NCBI GenBank assembly: GCA_025360965.1
Contig: JANYBC010000070.1
Location: 1-34,142, forward strand
Length of the DNA: 34,142 nucleotides
From: Anaeromyxobacter sp.
GTDB taxonomy: Bacteria; Myxococcota; Myxococcia; Myxococcales; Anaeromyxobacteraceae
Direction: 5' to 3'
Below are positions 16,154 to 24,840 of the stretch, piece by piece. Position 1 is the stretch's first letter. Each line of letters opens with the position of its first letter. The notes under the pieces are model-generated. The model was not told the origin of the DNA. It made no database searches and was given only the letters and a program-made list of their open reading frames with translations. Both the position numbers and the translations under genes were made by a program.

Positions 16154-18534
16154 TGGCTCCGATGCCCGACAGTTCAGCCCCGATCACCGCCGCACCTCCC
16201 GCCCCCCCGGCGCGCGACCCGGTCTGCGGCATGGAGGTCAACCCGAAGGCCCCCAAGGGCGGCCAGCACGATCACCGGGGTACCACCTGGTACTTCTGCA
16301 GCATGAAGTGCCTGGCGAAGTTCCAGGCCGACCCGGACGGCGTGCTCTCCCGCAAGCCGGGTGAGGCCGCCATGGCAGCGCCACCGGCCGCGCCGCCCGG
16401 CGCCGAGGTGGTCTGGGTCTGCCCCATGGACCCGGAGGTCCGCGAGAAGTCCCCGATCCCCTGTCCCATCTGCGGCATGGGGCTCGAGCCGCTGGTGGTG
16501 GGCGGGATGCCGAGCGCCGAGGAGCCGGCCAACCCCGAGCTGGCCAGCATGACCCGGCGCTTCTGGTGGGGGCTGCTGCCGACGCTGGCGCTGCTCGGGC
16601 TGGCCATGGGCGACATGGCCGCCGGGATGAGGCTGCAGCACGCCCTCGGCTTCCGCGCCTTCGCGCTGCTGCAGCTGGCCCTCTCGGCGCCGGTGGTGCT
16701 GGTCGGCGGCTGGCCCTTCTTCGAGCGGGCCTGGCTCTCGCTGCGCACCTGGAAGCTCAACATGTTCACGCTGATCGGGATCGGCACCGCCGCCGCCTTC
16801 CTCTTCAGCGGCGTGGCCACGGTGCTGCCGGCCGAATTCTTCCCGGCCGCCTACCTGGAGCATGGCTCGCCCCCCATCTACTTCGAGTCGGCCGCGGTCA
16901 TCATCGAGCTGGTCTGTCTCGGCCAGATGCTGGAGCTGCGGGCCAGGAGCCGCGTCTCCGGCGCCATCCGGGCCCTGCTGCGGCTGGCGCCGAAGACGGC
17001 CCGGCGGCTCGCCGCCGACGGGAGCGAGGCCGACGTGGAGGTGACCGCGCTGCAGGTCGGCGACCTGCTGCGGGTGCGCCCCGGCGAGAAGATCCCGGTG
17101 GACGGGCGGGTGGTCTCCGGCGCCTCGAGCGTCGACGAGGCGATGGTGACCGGCGAGCCGATCCCGGTGGAGAAGCGGGAGGGGGACCCGGTCACCGGCG
17201 CCACCGTCAACGGCACCGGCGGCTTCGTGATGCGGGCCGAGCGGGTCGGCGGCGACACACTGCTCTCGCAGATCGTCCGGATGGTGATGGACGCGCAGCG
17301 GACCCGCGCCCCCATCCAGCGGCTGGCCGACGTGGTCTCCGGCTGGTTCGTGCCGGCGGTGGTCCTCTCGGCGGTGGTCGCCTTCGCGCTCTGGGCGCTC
17401 TTCGGCCCCGAGCCGGCGCTGGCCCACGGGCTGGTGGCCGCGGTGGCGGTGCTGATCATCGCCTGCCCCTGCGCGCTCGGCCTGGCCACCCCCATGGCCA
17501 TCATGGTCGGCACCGGCCGGGGAGCCAGCGCCGGCGTGCTCGTGAAGAGCGCCGAGGCCCTGGAGCGGCTGGAGAAGGTGCGCGTGCTGCTGGTCGACAA
17601 GACCGGGACGCTCACCGCCGGCAGGCCGGCGCTGTCGGCGGTGGTGCCGGTCGCGCCCTTCACCGAGGCCGAGGTGCTGCGCCTGGCCGCGGCGCTGGAG
17701 CGCGGCTCGGAGCACCCGCTGGCCGCCGCGGTGGTGGCCGCCGCCGCCGCCCGGGGCCTGGACCCTGCCGAGGCCACGGGCTTCGAGGCCATCCCCGGCC
17801 GCGGCGTCCGCGCCAGCGTCGAGGGTCGCGCCGCCCTGCTCGGCACCCCGGCCTTCCTCGCCGAGCAGGGCGTCGACGCCGGCCCGTTGGCGGCCGCCGC
17901 CGAGCAGGCCCGCGCCGAGGGGGCCACCGCCATGTTCCTGGCCGTCGAGGGGCGGTTGGCCGGGCTGCTCACGGCGGCCGATCCCATCAAGCCGGGCGCC
18001 GCCGAGGCCCTCGCCGCGCTGCGCGCCGAGGGGCTGGAGGTGGTGATGGTGACCGGCGACGCCCGCACCACGGCGCTGGCGGTGGCCGCCAAGCTCGGCA
18101 TCACCCAGGTGGAGGCCGAGGTGCGGCCCGCAGACAAGGCGGCGGTCGTGAAGCGTCACCAGGCCCGCGGCCTCACCGTCGCCATGGCCGGCGACGGGAT
18201 CAACGACGCCCCGGCGCTGGCCGCCGCCGACGTCGGCATCGCCATGGGGACCGGCGCCGACGTCGCCATCGAGAGCGCCGGGCTGACGCTGGTGAAGGGG
18301 GATCTCGCCGGCATCGTCCGGGCCCGCCGCCTCTCCCGCGCCACCATGCGCAACATCCGGCAGAACCTCTTCTGGGCCTTCGCCTACAACGCCGCCGGCG
18401 TGCCGCTGGCGGCCGGGCTGCTCTTCCCGTTCACCGGCCTGGTGCTCTCGCCGATGATCGCCAGCGCCGCCATGAGCTTCAGCTCGGTGACGGTGATCGG
18501 GAACGCGCTCAGGCTGCGCTCCGTCAGGCTGTAG
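16150..18534 (+). CDS. Copper-translocating P1B-type ATPase with YHS and Cys-rich metal-binding domains
   Basis: The 794-aa ATPase has no classical HMA domain. Its N-terminus carries a YHS domain (residues 22-66; Cys26, Cys50, Cys54) and a heavy-metal-binding domain CPMDPEV...[10 protein letters not shown] (91-114). The core shows the CPC transport motif (439-441), TGEP (334-337), phosphorylated DKTGT (Asp483), SEHPL and GDGINDAP. Late helices with AYNAAG and AMSFSSV match the Cu+ P1B-1 signature. The start at 16150 overlaps the ccdA stop, so the downstream reading used by a longer ORF is excluded. It probably exports Cu+ to the periplasm for detoxification or oxidase assembly. It ends 4 bases before the convergent LOG-family gene. 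Confidence 0.9.
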   Translation: MMAPMPDSSAPITAAPPAPPARDPVCGMEVNPKAPKGGQHDHRGTTWYFCSMKCLAKFQADPDGVLSRKPGEAAMAAPPAAPPGAEVVWVCPMDPEVREKSPIPCPICGMGLEPLVVGGMPSAEEPANPELASMTRRFWWGLLPTLALLGLAMGDMAAGMRLQHALGFRAFALLQLALSAPVVLVGGWPFFERAWLSLRTWKLNMFTLIGIGTAAAFLFSGVATVLPAEFFPAAYLEHGSPPIYFESAAVIIELVCLGQMLELRARSRVSGAIRALLRLAPKTARRLAADGSEADVEVTALQVGDLLRVRPGEKIPVDGRVVSGASSVDEAMVTGEPIPVEKREGDPVTGATVNGTGGFVMRAERVGGDTLLSQIVRMVMDAQRTRAPIQRLADVVSGWFVPAVVLSAVVAFALWALFGPEPALAHGLVAAVAVLIIACPCALGLATPMAIMVGTGRGASAGVLVKSAEALERLEKVRVLLVDKTGTLTAGRPALSAVVPVAPFTEAEVLRLAAALERGSEHPLAAAVVAAAAARGLDPAEATGFEAIPGRGVRASVEGRAALLGTPAFLAEQGVDAGPLAAAAEQARAEGATAMFLAVEGRLAGLLTAADPIKPGAAEALAALRAEGLEVVMVTGDARTTALAVAAKLGITQVEAEVRPADKAAVVKRHQARGLTVAMAGDGINDAPALAAADVGIAMGTGADVAIESAGLTLVKGDLAGIVRARRLSRATMRNIRQNLFWAFAYNAAGVPLAAGLLFPFTGLVLSPMIASAAMSFSSVTVIGNALRLRSVRL

Positions 18535-18538
18535 CGCG

Positions 18539-19120
18539 CTAGGCGCTGGCCTTGTCGATGACCTGCTCCAGCGCCGGCCCGCGCCAGGCCTCGAGCGCGT
18601 CGAGCAGCGCCGCCGGCTCCTCGCCAACCAGCAGCAGCCGGCGATGGACCGGGCGCAGGAAGCCGGCGCTCACCGCCTGGTCGAAGAAGGTGGCCAGCGG
18701 CCGGTAGTAGCCGGCCACGTCGAGCAGGCCGATGGGCCGCGCGTGGAGTCCGAGCTGGGCCCAGGTGAGCACCTCGCTCAGCTCCTCGAGCGTCCCCATG
18801 CCGCCGGGCAGCGCCACGAAGCCGTCCGAGAGCTCGGCCATCAGCGCCTTGCGCTCGTGCATCGAGCCGACCACGTGGAGGTTGGTGAGCGAGCGGTGGG
18901 CCAGCTCGCGGATCTGGAGGACCTCCGGGATGACGCCGATGACCTCGCCGCCGGCGCCCAGCGCAGCGTCGGCGACCGCCCCCATCAGCCCGACCGAGCC
19001 GCCGCCGTAGACCAGGCCGAGGCCGCGGGCGGCCAGGGTGCGTCCCATGGTCCGGGCGGCCTCCAGGTAGCGCGGGTCGTTGCCGGGGGACGAGCCGCAG
19101 AAGACGCAGAGCCGTTTCAT
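18539..19120 (-). CDS. LOG-family (TIGR00730) nucleotide 5'-monophosphate phosphoribohydrolase
   Basis: The 193-aa Rossmann-like protein begins [13 protein letters not shown] and has [15 protein letters not shown] (37-51) and the catalytic signature PGGMGTLEE (105-113) of the Lonely-Guy/lysine-decarboxylase-like family. Members cleave cytokinin or purine nucleotides to free base and ribose 5-phosphate. The physiological role in bacteria is usually unclear. The ATG at 19120 is the only start that keeps the conserved N-terminus, and the much longer in-frame reading upstream runs antisense through the SpoIID gene. It converges with the copper ATPase gene. Confidence 0.88.
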   Translation of the reverse strand: MKRLCVFCGSSPGNDPRYLEAARTMGRTLAARGLGLVYGGGSVGLMGAVADAALGAGGEVIGVIPEVLQIRELAHRSLTNLHVVGSMHERKALMAELSDGFVALPGGMGTLEELSEVLTWAQLGLHARPIGLLDVAGYYRPLATFFDQAVSAGFLRPVHRRLLLVGEEPAALLDALEAWRGPALEQVIDKASA

Positions 19121-19129
19121 GGTTGGACG

Positions 19130-19450
19130 ATGATACCGCGGGCGTGGCATGAAGCGCCGGTGCGCCTCTCCCGCCCTCGCGTCCTGCTCCGACTGGTGCT
19201 GCTGCTGGTCGGCGCCGGCTTCATGAGCTGGCGGGCCTGGGAGACGGCGCTGGCGGCCCGGGTGGCCGGGCTGGCGCCGGGGGACGCGCTGCTGCTCCAG
19301 CGGGTCGCCGCCATCGAGCTGCTGCTGGCGCTGCTGGCGCTCGGCGTTGCGGTGGCCGCCAGCCTCGCCCTGCGGCGGCGCCGGGCCCGTCACCGGCTCG
19401 GGCTGGTCGATCCGCCGCCCGGTGACGGCGCCGGCCGGCCCGGTCAGTAG
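19130..19450 (+). CDS. Small two-helix membrane protein, function unknown
   Basis: The 106-residue reading has two hydrophobic segments (about residues 20-35 and 60-82), separated by a short soluble part and followed by an Arg-rich tail [11 protein letters not shown] do not recognise a family. The ATG at 19130 is only 9 bases from the divergent LOG gene start, which leaves little room for a promoter. A GTG at 19160 is an alternative start. The stop overlaps the convergent SpoIID gene end by 7 bases. Membrane topology and lack of stops support a real gene, but the evidence is moderate. Confidence 0.5.
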   Translation: MIPRAWHEAPVRLSRPRVLLRLVLLLVGAGFMSWRAWETALAARVAGLAPGDALLLQRVAAIELLLALLALGVAVAASLALRRRRARHRLGLVDPPPGDGAGRPGQ

Positions 19451-21258
19451 ATCCGCGCCACCTCGGCGCCGGAGAAGTAGGCCCGCAGGATCTGGCGGTA
19501 CCCCTGCCCGGCCTCGGCCCGGCCCACCGCGCCCCACTGGCACATCCCTGCGCCGTGACCCCAGCCGCCGCCGTGCAGCACCAGCTCGTCGCCCTCGCGA
19601 TCGACGACGAACATCGCCGAGGGGAGGTTGCGCAGCAGCCGACGGATGTTCAGCTCGCCGGTGACGTCGGCGGCGCCGGCCGCCCCCTCGACGCGGATGA
19701 CCGTGGCCCGCCCCGAGACCCCGCGCGACACCACGGTGAGCCCGCGCACCTCGCCGAGGCCGAGCGGCTCGGCCAGCAGCTCGAGATCGGTCGGCGAGAA
19801 GCGGCGCTCCCAGCGGAACCGGTCCTTGCTGGCCGCGGCCGGCCGCTTGCACCAGGCGTCGACCGGGGCGGCCAGAAAGCGGCGCAGGGCCGAGTCGTCG
19901 CGCAGCTTCCCGGCCCAGGCCTCGCCGCCCTTCACGAGGTCGGGCTGGCCCCGCAGGCTGGCGCTCGGCGTGACCGGCCAGACCCGGTCGTTGTCCTCGC
20001 CGTGGCCGCCGCAGAGGGCCGAGTAGACGCCGTCGACCAGGGTCCGGTCGGCCTTGCCGAAGAGGGCCTCGCCGGCGGTGGCGCGGATGGCCTCGTCGGT
20101 GCGCGGGTGCTCGGCCCCGGCGCCGCGGTAGGCCTGGCAGTGAACCTCCGCGCAGATGACGTACGGGTCGGACAGGTGGCGGGTGCCGAGCTGGGCCAGC
20201 ACGTTGGAGCGGGCCGTCACCGCCTGCGCCTTGAGGGCCTCGAGGTGGGAGCGCGCCGGCATCTCGGCCGGCACCAGCCCGCGCAGCAGCTCCTCGAGCG
20301 GCACCACCGCCACCAGCGCCAGCCGGCCGCCGGCGTCGAGGGTGGCCACCAGGCGCGAGCGGTAGCGCCGCTCCTCGCGCGCCACCTTGCCGTCGAGGGC
20401 GTGCGCCACCGACTCGACCGCCAGCCCACCCTCTCCGATCGGCTCGATCGAGGCGGCCGAGTCGCCGGTGCCGAGCGGACCGGCCTCGCTGGCGACGTCG
20501 AGCCTGCCCCGCGGGCGCACCACCGCCTCGACCTCGAGCCCCGGCCGCTGCCCGGTGCGTGCCCGCAGCGCCTCGGCCTGGGCCTGCGCACCCCGCTCGC
20601 TCCGGTCCCCATCGGCCAGCAGCTTCTGGCGGCGGGTGTCGACGACACGCCCGGCGATGCCGTAGACCCCGCCGATGGTCCTGACCCGGACCGGCACCTG
20701 GCGCCCGCTCCAGTCGGCGCGCGCCGCCTCGATGGAGGCCCGGTCGGCCCAGGCCTCGTCGGCCAGCAGCGGCGCGTACTCGAGCTTCGCGGGAGTCGCC
20801 TCGCGGAGCCGCACCACCAGCCGCGTCCCGGCCGGCAGCTCGACGCTCGGGCCGGCCCGCAGGACCAGCCGCGCCCGCCCGATGGTCCGGACCACCAGCT
20901 GCTCCTGCCCCTCCATGAGCCGGATGGTGACCAGCGGCTGGCCACCGGCGCCGAACTCGAGGCGGTGACCCCAGAGCAGGTCGAGCAGGTCGCCGCCGCT
21001 GGAGGCGGCGGGCGGCGGCGTTGCATCGGGCGTTGGATCGGGTGGCGGCGTCGGCGGCGGGAGCGGCGCGGGGAGCGAGGGCTCGACGGCTGCCGCAGGA
21101 GCGGGAGCGGGCGGGGTCGAGGTCGGCTCGGGCGTGGCCCGGGCGGCCGAGTCTGGCGCGGCGCCGGCCAAGGCAGCGGCGCCGGCCAAGGCAGCGGCGA
21201 TGAGCAGCGTGAGGGTCCAGCGACGGCCGGTGGAGCCGTGACTCGAAGGCGATGCCAT
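19444..21258 (-). CDS. SpoIID/LytB domain secreted protein
   Basis: The 604-aa protein has an N-terminal signal peptide and a Pro/Ala/Thr-rich linker (about 40-90). After roughly 200 residues of beta-rich sequence comes a SpoIID domain. Diagnostic blocks are [20 protein letters not shown], then [22 protein letters not shown] and the C-terminal [20 protein letters not shown]. SpoIID proteins are lytic transglycosylases that act on denuded glycan strands. In diderms the domain is found in cell-wall remodelling proteins such as those of delta-proteobacterial lineages. The ATG at 21258 lies within a 6-bp stem hairpin, and an 18-bp tandem repeat encodes part of the signal peptide. Confidence 0.87.
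   Translation of the reverse strand: MASPSSHGSTGRRWTLTLLIAAALAGAAALAGAAPDSAARATPEPTSTPPAPAPAAAVEPSLPAPLPPPTPPPDPTPDATPPPAASSGGDLLDLLWGHRLEFGAGGQPLVTIRLMEGQEQLVVRTIGRARLVLRAGPSVELPAGTRLVVRLREATPAKLEYAPLLADEAWADRASIEAARADWSGRQVPVRVRTIGGVYGIAGRVVDTRRQKLLADGDRSERGAQAQAEALRARTGQRPGLEVEAVVRPRGRLDVASEAGPLGTGDSAASIEPIGEGGLAVESVAHALDGKVAREERRYRSRLVATLDAGGRLALVAVVPLEELLRGLVPAEMPARSHLEALKAQAVTARSNVLAQLGTRHLSDPYVICAEVHCQAYRGAGAEHPRTDEAIRATAGEALFGKADRTLVDGVYSALCGGHGEDNDRVWPVTPSASLRGQPDLVKGGEAWAGKLRDDSALRRFLAAPVDAWCKRPAAASKDRFRWERRFSPTDLELLAEPLGLGEVRGLTVVSRGVSGRATVIRVEGAAGAADVTGELNIRRLLRNLPSAMFVVDREGDELVLHGGGWGHGAGMCQWGAVGRAEAGQGYRQILRAYFSGAEVARIY
21161..21196. repeat. 18-bp perfect tandem repeat, two copies
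   Basis: Two exact adjacent copies (21161-21178 and 21179-21196) encode a duplicated Ala-Leu-Ala-Gly-Ala-Ala unit in the hydrophobic core of the SpoIID protein's signal peptide. Copy-number change would stay in frame and alter only signal-peptide length. Confidence 0.8.
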
Positions 21259-21266
21259 TCGGCATC
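21251..21266 (-). promoter_or_regulatory. Hairpin over the SpoIID-gene start codon
   Basis: GATGCC and GGCATC form a perfect 6-bp inverted repeat with a 4-base loop. The ATG at 21258 falls at the loop and stem edge of the mRNA. It could hide the start codon, but it may also be chance. Confidence 0.35.
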
Positions 21267-21344
21267 ACCGTAGCGCGCGGCTCCGTCACCCAGGTCCGGC
21301 CGAAACCCCCATGTGGAGATCCCCGAATGATCACGGCAGCTTTC

Positions 21345-21372
21345 TTGACCGGGATCGATCGGGTGATATCAC
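21345..21372 (+). promoter_or_regulatory. Putative sigma70-type promoter for a leaderless zinc-ribbon gene
   Basis: TTGACC (21345-21350) and TATCAC (21367-21372) are separated by 16 bases. The -10 ends only 7 bases before the ATG at 21380, so transcription would start at about the A of the ATG, and no Shine-Dalgarno is visible. The -10 lies inside the perfect 12-bp palindrome GGTGATATCACC (21362-21373), a possible operator. Confidence 0.45.
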
Positions 21373-21379
21373 CAGCGGC

Positions 21380-21766
21380 ATGGAAGCGGTCGAGTGCACG
21401 CACTGTCAGGTGACCATGACCAGCTGGTCCACGGCGGGAAGCCGGGTCAGCTACTTCCAGTGCCCGCTCTGCACCCGGACCTATTGCTCACAGTACGACG
21501 AGGTCTTCCGGGCCCGCGCCGGGGCTCGCCGCATCGGCGTGCCTGTCCAGCAGGCGGCGCCGACCACCCTGCCGATGGCCAGCCTCGAGGTCCAGCGCTG
21601 GGCCATGGTCCGGGCCAGGGCCGCGCGCTGGTTCGATCGGGTCGAGGCCGACGAGCGGCTGGTGGCCCGCGCCCTCCCTCAGGCCCGGCCGCCTCAGCGG
21701 CTCGAGCCGCGCCCGGCCCCTTCGGCGCGGGCGCTCGCCGCCGCCCGCCCGGCCCGCCAGAGGTAG
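21380..21766 (+). CDS. Small C4 zinc-ribbon protein, function unknown
   Basis: The 128-aa protein begins [10 protein letters not shown] and has a second pair in [11 protein letters not shown], giving CX2C-X20ish-CX2C, a probable zinc ribbon within the first 45 residues. The remainder is Arg/Ala-rich, with a helical stretch near residues 70-95, and I do not recognise it. An in-frame ATG at 21311 would extend the protein by 23 residues. The shorter start is preferred because a promoter-like element ends just 7 bases upstream of it. The 3' end overlaps the convergent SpoIIM-like gene by 73 bases, so the last ~24 codons are shared antisense and the true C-terminus is less certain. Confidence 0.6.
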   Translation: MEAVECTHCQVTMTSWSTAGSRVSYFQCPLCTRTYCSQYDEVFRARAGARRIGVPVQQAAPTTLPMASLEVQRWAMVRARAARWFDRVEADERLVARALPQARPPQRLEPRPAPSARALAAARPARQR

Positions 21767-22725
21767 GTCCACGCGGCCACCGCCAGGCCGAGGCCGAGCC
21801 CGACCCGGGCCGGCAGCGGGAAGCGGCCGGCCGGCGAGACGGTCGCCTCCACGGCCGCCACCAGCAGCAGGAGCGGCGCCACCAGCGCCAGGATCCGGGC
21901 CGCCTCCCGGCCACGCCGCGCCAGCGCCTCCCGGCGCGGCCACTCTCCAGGGGTCACCAGGCCGGCGGCGAGCACGAAGCCGGCCTGCCCGGCCAGCACC
22001 AGGGCGCTCAGCTCGACCGGCCCGTGGGCGGCCACGAAGCCGGCCAGGCCGGGACCGAGCCCGGCTCGCCAGGCGGCCACCAGCACGGCGCCGAGCAGCG
22101 CGCCGTTCCCGATGAGCAGCAGCGCCGTCCCGACGCCGCCGGTCAGCCCGAGGGCGAAGCAGAGGGCGGCCACCGAGAGGTTGTTGCGGGCGATGGCCCC
22201 GCCGGCCAGCCCGGGCGCGGCGGTGAGCAGGTCGTCGGTCCAGAGCCGCCTGGCCGCCAGCGCCTCGCGCACGCCGGCCGGGACCAGCCAGGCGAAGCCC
22301 TCCGGGTCGAGCGCGGTCGCCAGCGCACCGAGCAGCAGCCCGCCCAGCATCAACCCGGCGGCCAGCGCCAGCGCGCCGCGGTGACCGACCACCTCGGCCG
22401 GCCCCTCGCTGCGCAGCAGCGCCACGGCCCGGTCCCAGCCGCCGCGCCGCCTCCGGTAGAGCGCGGCGAAGGAGCGGGCCGCCAGCTGCGCCAGGTAGCC
22501 CTCGGCGTCGGTGCCGGGGAAGCTGGTGCGAGCCAGCGAGAGGTCGCCGAGGACCCGCCGGTACTGCCGGTCCAGCTCCTCCACCTCGGCCACGGTGAGG
22601 CGGCCGGCGCCGACCTGCTCCACCAGCGCGCCCAGCCGCTCCCAGCCAGCCCGCCGGGCCCGGACGAAGCCGGCGACGCTGCGCGGGCGGCTCGCGCCCC
22701 CCCGTCCCGGGGCGGGGTCGCTCAC
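21694..22725 (-). CDS. SpoIIM-like (stage II sporulation protein M family) membrane protein
   Basis: The 343-aa protein has a soluble helical N-terminus (about residues 1-100) with the typical DLSLARTSFPGTDAEGYLAQL block. Five or six membrane helices follow, with conserved ARNNLSVAALCFALG and a HGPVELSALVLAGQAGF segment. This is the layout of the SpoIIM/DUF95 family in non-sporulating bacteria. It starts with GTG at 22725, overlapping the RDD gene's TGA as GTGA. SpoIIM-like and RDD genes often sit together in proteobacteria and myxobacteria near MoxR-type loci, but their joint function is unclear. The longer in-frame reading upstream has no membrane or family features. Confidence 0.82.
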   Translation of the reverse strand: MSDPAPGRGGASRPRSVAGFVRARRAGWERLGALVEQVGAGRLTVAEVEELDRQYRRVLGDLSLARTSFPGTDAEGYLAQLAARSFAALYRRRRGGWDRAVALLRSEGPAEVVGHRGALALAAGLMLGGLLLGALATALDPEGFAWLVPAGVREALAARRLWTDDLLTAAPGLAGGAIARNNLSVAALCFALGLTGGVGTALLLIGNGALLGAVLVAAWRAGLGPGLAGFVAAHGPVELSALVLAGQAGFVLAAGLVTPGEWPRREALARRGREAARILALVAPLLLLVAAVEATVSPAGRFPLPARVGLGLGLAVAAWTYLWRAGRAAASARAEGAGRGSSR

Positions 22726-23477
22726 GCCTCCTCCGCAGCGAAGGCGTGGAGCGCCTCGAGGAAGGGCTCGGCCTCTCCAGGGGGTGGTGGGCCGAGGCCG
22801 GCCCGGGCCGACAGCGTGGCCGCCAGCCGCTCCGCCAGGCGGGCGCGCGGCGCCGCCTCGAACCCGGCGCGTCGCCGCAGGAAGTCGAGCAGCCGCTCGA
22901 AGTCGGCCGGCGCCAGCAGGTCCGGTGCCCTCCCCTTCAGCACCCTCCAGCGCGCCTCGACGGCAGGCGCCGCACCGTAGCGCGAGAGGTCGAAGTGCCG
23001 CTCCTGCACCACCAGCGTCCCGGCCACCAGGTCGCCGAGCCGCTGCCGGCGGGAGCCGAGCGCCACCGCCAGCACCGCAGGCGCATAGCCGAGCGGCAGC
23101 TCCACCACGCGCAGCGCGTTGCGGACCAGCGACTCGCCCAGGCCGACCGGGGCCCCGTCGAGCCGGACCACCCGCAGCCCGAGGGCCCGCTTGCCCGGGG
23201 TCTGGCCGTCCCAGGCCACCTCCCAGGCCACGTCCCAGCCCCACCCGGCCGCCAGCACCGCCGCGACCAGCAGCAGCTGGCCCACCCAGGAGAGCCCCTG
23301 CACCTGCCCCAGCAGGTCGCCCCAGATCGAGTAGACGAACAGACCGATCATCCAGCAGAGGAAGACGGCGAGGAGATCGAGCAGCGTCGCCAGCCCACGG
23401 GCCCCGACCCCGGAGAGCGGCAGCGAGAGCGCCACCTGCTCCGGCGTCTCCACCCTCCAGTGGTCCTCGCCGGGCAC
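22722..23477 (-). CDS. RDD family membrane protein
   Basis: The 251-aa protein begins with a short soluble segment, then shows the RDD-domain pattern. A first helix has Arg-Gly near GVGARGLATLLDLLAVF, a second helix follows, and later comes WDGQTPGKRALGLRVVRLDG, a strong RDD family signature. The C-terminal ~90 residues are soluble and Leu/Arg-rich. The start is GTG at 23477, 10 bases after the stop of the 71-aa gene, and its end is coupled to the SpoIIM-like gene. RDD proteins are implicated in transport, some as Na+/H+ antiporters, but a specific role cannot be assigned here. Confidence 0.85.
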   Translation of the reverse strand: MPGEDHWRVETPEQVALSLPLSGVGARGLATLLDLLAVFLCWMIGLFVYSIWGDLLGQVQGLSWVGQLLLVAAVLAAGWGWDVAWEVAWDGQTPGKRALGLRVVRLDGAPVGLGESLVRNALRVVELPLGYAPAVLAVALGSRRQRLGDLVAGTLVVQERHFDLSRYGAAPAVEARWRVLKGRAPDLLAPADFERLLDFLRRRAGFEAAPRARLAERLAATLSARAGLGPPPPGEAEPFLEALHAFAAEEA

Positions 23478-23487
23478 GGGCCTTGGC

Positions 23488-23703
23488 TCAGCCGCGGACC
23501 ACGGCCCGGTTCTGCTCGCGCAGCTCGTTGACGGCGTAGATGCCGTGGGCCCAGAGGACCCCCTGGGTGAAGCCGAACCAGCGCATGGCCCGCTCGCGCT
23601 CGCCGAGGTCGAGCGCCTGCTGGATCTCGGAGCACATCCAGGCGGCGTGCTCGAGCCGCTCCTGGTAGGCCTTCACGACCTGCTTCACCTGCGCGTCGAT
23701 CAC
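23488..23703 (-). CDS. Conserved-looking 71-aa protein, function unknown
   Basis: The 71-residue protein is largely helical and charged, with no membrane segment. It contains an AAWMCSEIQQALDLGERERAMRWFGFTQG-type stretch (about residues 18-46, quoted in part) followed by VLWAHGIYAVNELREQNR. GTG at 23703 is chosen because AGGAG lies 6 bases upstream. A longer in-frame ATG at 23766 would add 21 residues without a Shine-Dalgarno. It leads a probable operon with the RDD and SpoIIM-like genes. I do not recognise the family, but amino acid composition is normal for a real gene. Confidence 0.62.
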   Translation of the reverse strand: MIDAQVKQVVKAYQERLEHAAWMCSEIQQALDLGERERAMRWFGFTQGVLWAHGIYAVNELREQNRAVVRG

Positions 23704-23709
23704 GGCGTG

Positions 23710-23714
23710 CTCCT
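23710..23714 (-). promoter_or_regulatory. Shine-Dalgarno AGGAG deciding the 71-aa gene start
   Basis: AGGAG sits 6 bases before GTG 23703 on the minus strand, an ideal spacing that favours the short start over the upstream ATG. Confidence 0.6.
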
Positions 23715-23814
23715 GGTCTCGGGCTGGTGGCCTGCACGATAGCAGCAGCGCCAAGGCCGGCTCCACCGGATCGACGAGGCGTGGTATCTAGCGACCGCGA
23801 CCTGCGGCCGGCTC

Positions 23815-23886
23815 GAGGCGCTAGCTCAATGGTAGAGCATTGGCCTTTTAAGCCAGTGGCTGTGGGTTCGAGTCCCACGCGCCTCA
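23815..23886 (+). tRNA. tRNA-Lys (anticodon TTT)
   Basis: The 72-base cloverleaf is complete. The acceptor stem GAGGCGC/GCGCCTC is perfect, the D-stem is GCTC/GAGC, and the anticodon stem TTGGC/GCCAG closes loop CTTTTAA with anticodon TTT. The T-stem GTGGG/CCCAC closes TTCGAGT. The discriminator is A and CCA is not encoded. A TATCTA at 23785-23790 could be a -10 element, but no good -35 is visible. Confidence 0.95.
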
Positions 23887-23912
23887 CTCTTTCCCGCCGC
23901 GCCGGCACCGGC

Positions 23913-24797
23913 TCACCAGCGCCGCAGATCGAGGACCACCGGGCGGTGGTCCGAGGCGGCCGCCACGTCGGGGCCGTCGGCCACCCAGCCGGCCACCCTG
24001 GCCTCACGCTGCCCGGCCCGCAGCGCCAAGTGGTCGAGCGCCTCGTGCCGCCGCCCGTCGCTCCAGGTCCAGGCCGCGGGACCGGTCCGCCACGCCGTCC
24101 CCGCCGCGCCCCCAGCGCAGTCGAGCCAGGCGCCGTCGCCGAAGAGCGGCTCGAGCGCCGCCGCGTCGGCCCCGTCGTTCAGGTCGCCCCCCACCAGCAC
24201 CAGCGCCCCGGGCTCGGCCGCGACCGCCGCCTCGGCCAGCTGGCGCAGCCTCGCCGCCTGCACCCGCCGTCGCTCCCCGGTCGGGTCGGAGAGGTGCGAC
24301 GAGAGGTGCGTCGCCAGCAGGATGAGGCGCGCTCCCCCCGGCTCCACCGCCGCCTCCACGGCGTCGCGCGGCCAGAGCCGGCGACCATCGGGGGCCAACT
24401 CGCCGGAGTGGCCCAGGTAGCGGGTCACCGGCCAGCGCGACAGGAGCCCCACCTCGATGCCACGCGGGTCGTTCCCCTCCAGCAGCCTGGCCTCGAGGTG
24501 ACCGGTCCTGTCGGCCAGGCGGCGCAGCAGCCCGAGGTGCTCGACCTCCTGCAGCAGGACCACGTCGGCGTCGAGTTGCCGCAGCACCCTCGCCGCCGCC
24601 TCGAGCCGGGCCTCGACCTTGCCGGCCGGGATCGCCGGCGCGCTGTCGCCCGGATCGGCCACCTCGTCGAAGAGGTCATGGACGTTCCAGGTCACCACGC
24701 GCAGCAACGCCGGAGGGTCCGCGGAAGCGCCGGGGGTCCGCACCGCGGACGGCCCGCAGCCGCAGAGGGGCAGGAACAGGAGGGCGAGGGTGCGCAT
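23913..24797 (-). CDS. Endonuclease/exonuclease/phosphatase family lipoprotein
   Basis: The 294-aa protein has a short lipoprotein signal, MRTLALLFLPLCGCG, with the likely lipidated Cys at 14. An EEP (DNase I-like) fold follows with the expected catalytic blocks: VVTWNVHDLF (about 34-43), LLQEVEHLG with the metal-binding Glu, LATHLSSH, VGGDLND and the C-terminal ASDHRPVVLDL. The fold hydrolyses phosphodiesters in nucleic acids, phosphoinositides or sphingomyelin. An exported lipoprotein version could scavenge nucleic acid or lipid phosphate. It lies 43 bases downstream of the beta-barrel gene and may be the last gene of the cytochrome operon, though functionally unrelated. Confidence 0.85.
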   Translation of the reverse strand: MRTLALLFLPLCGCGPSAVRTPGASADPPALLRVVTWNVHDLFDEVADPGDSAPAIPAGKVEARLEAAARVLRQLDADVVLLQEVEHLGLLRRLADRTGHLEARLLEGNDPRGIEVGLLSRWPVTRYLGHSGELAPDGRRLWPRDAVEAAVEPGGARLILLATHLSSHLSDPTGERRRVQAARLRQLAEAAVAAEPGALVLVGGDLNDGADAAALEPLFGDGAWLDCAGGAAGTAWRTGPAAWTWSDGRRHEALDHLALRAGQREARVAGWVADGPDVAAASDHRPVVLDLRRW

Positions 24798-24840
24798 CCG
24801 CCCGGGTGGTGCAAGCGACGGCCCAGCCCCAAGCGAACGA

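Noticed and set aside
18532-18541. A terminator between the convergent copper ATPase and LOG-family genes
   Set aside because: Only 4 bases separate the stop codons, and I see no stem-loop with a T-tract there.
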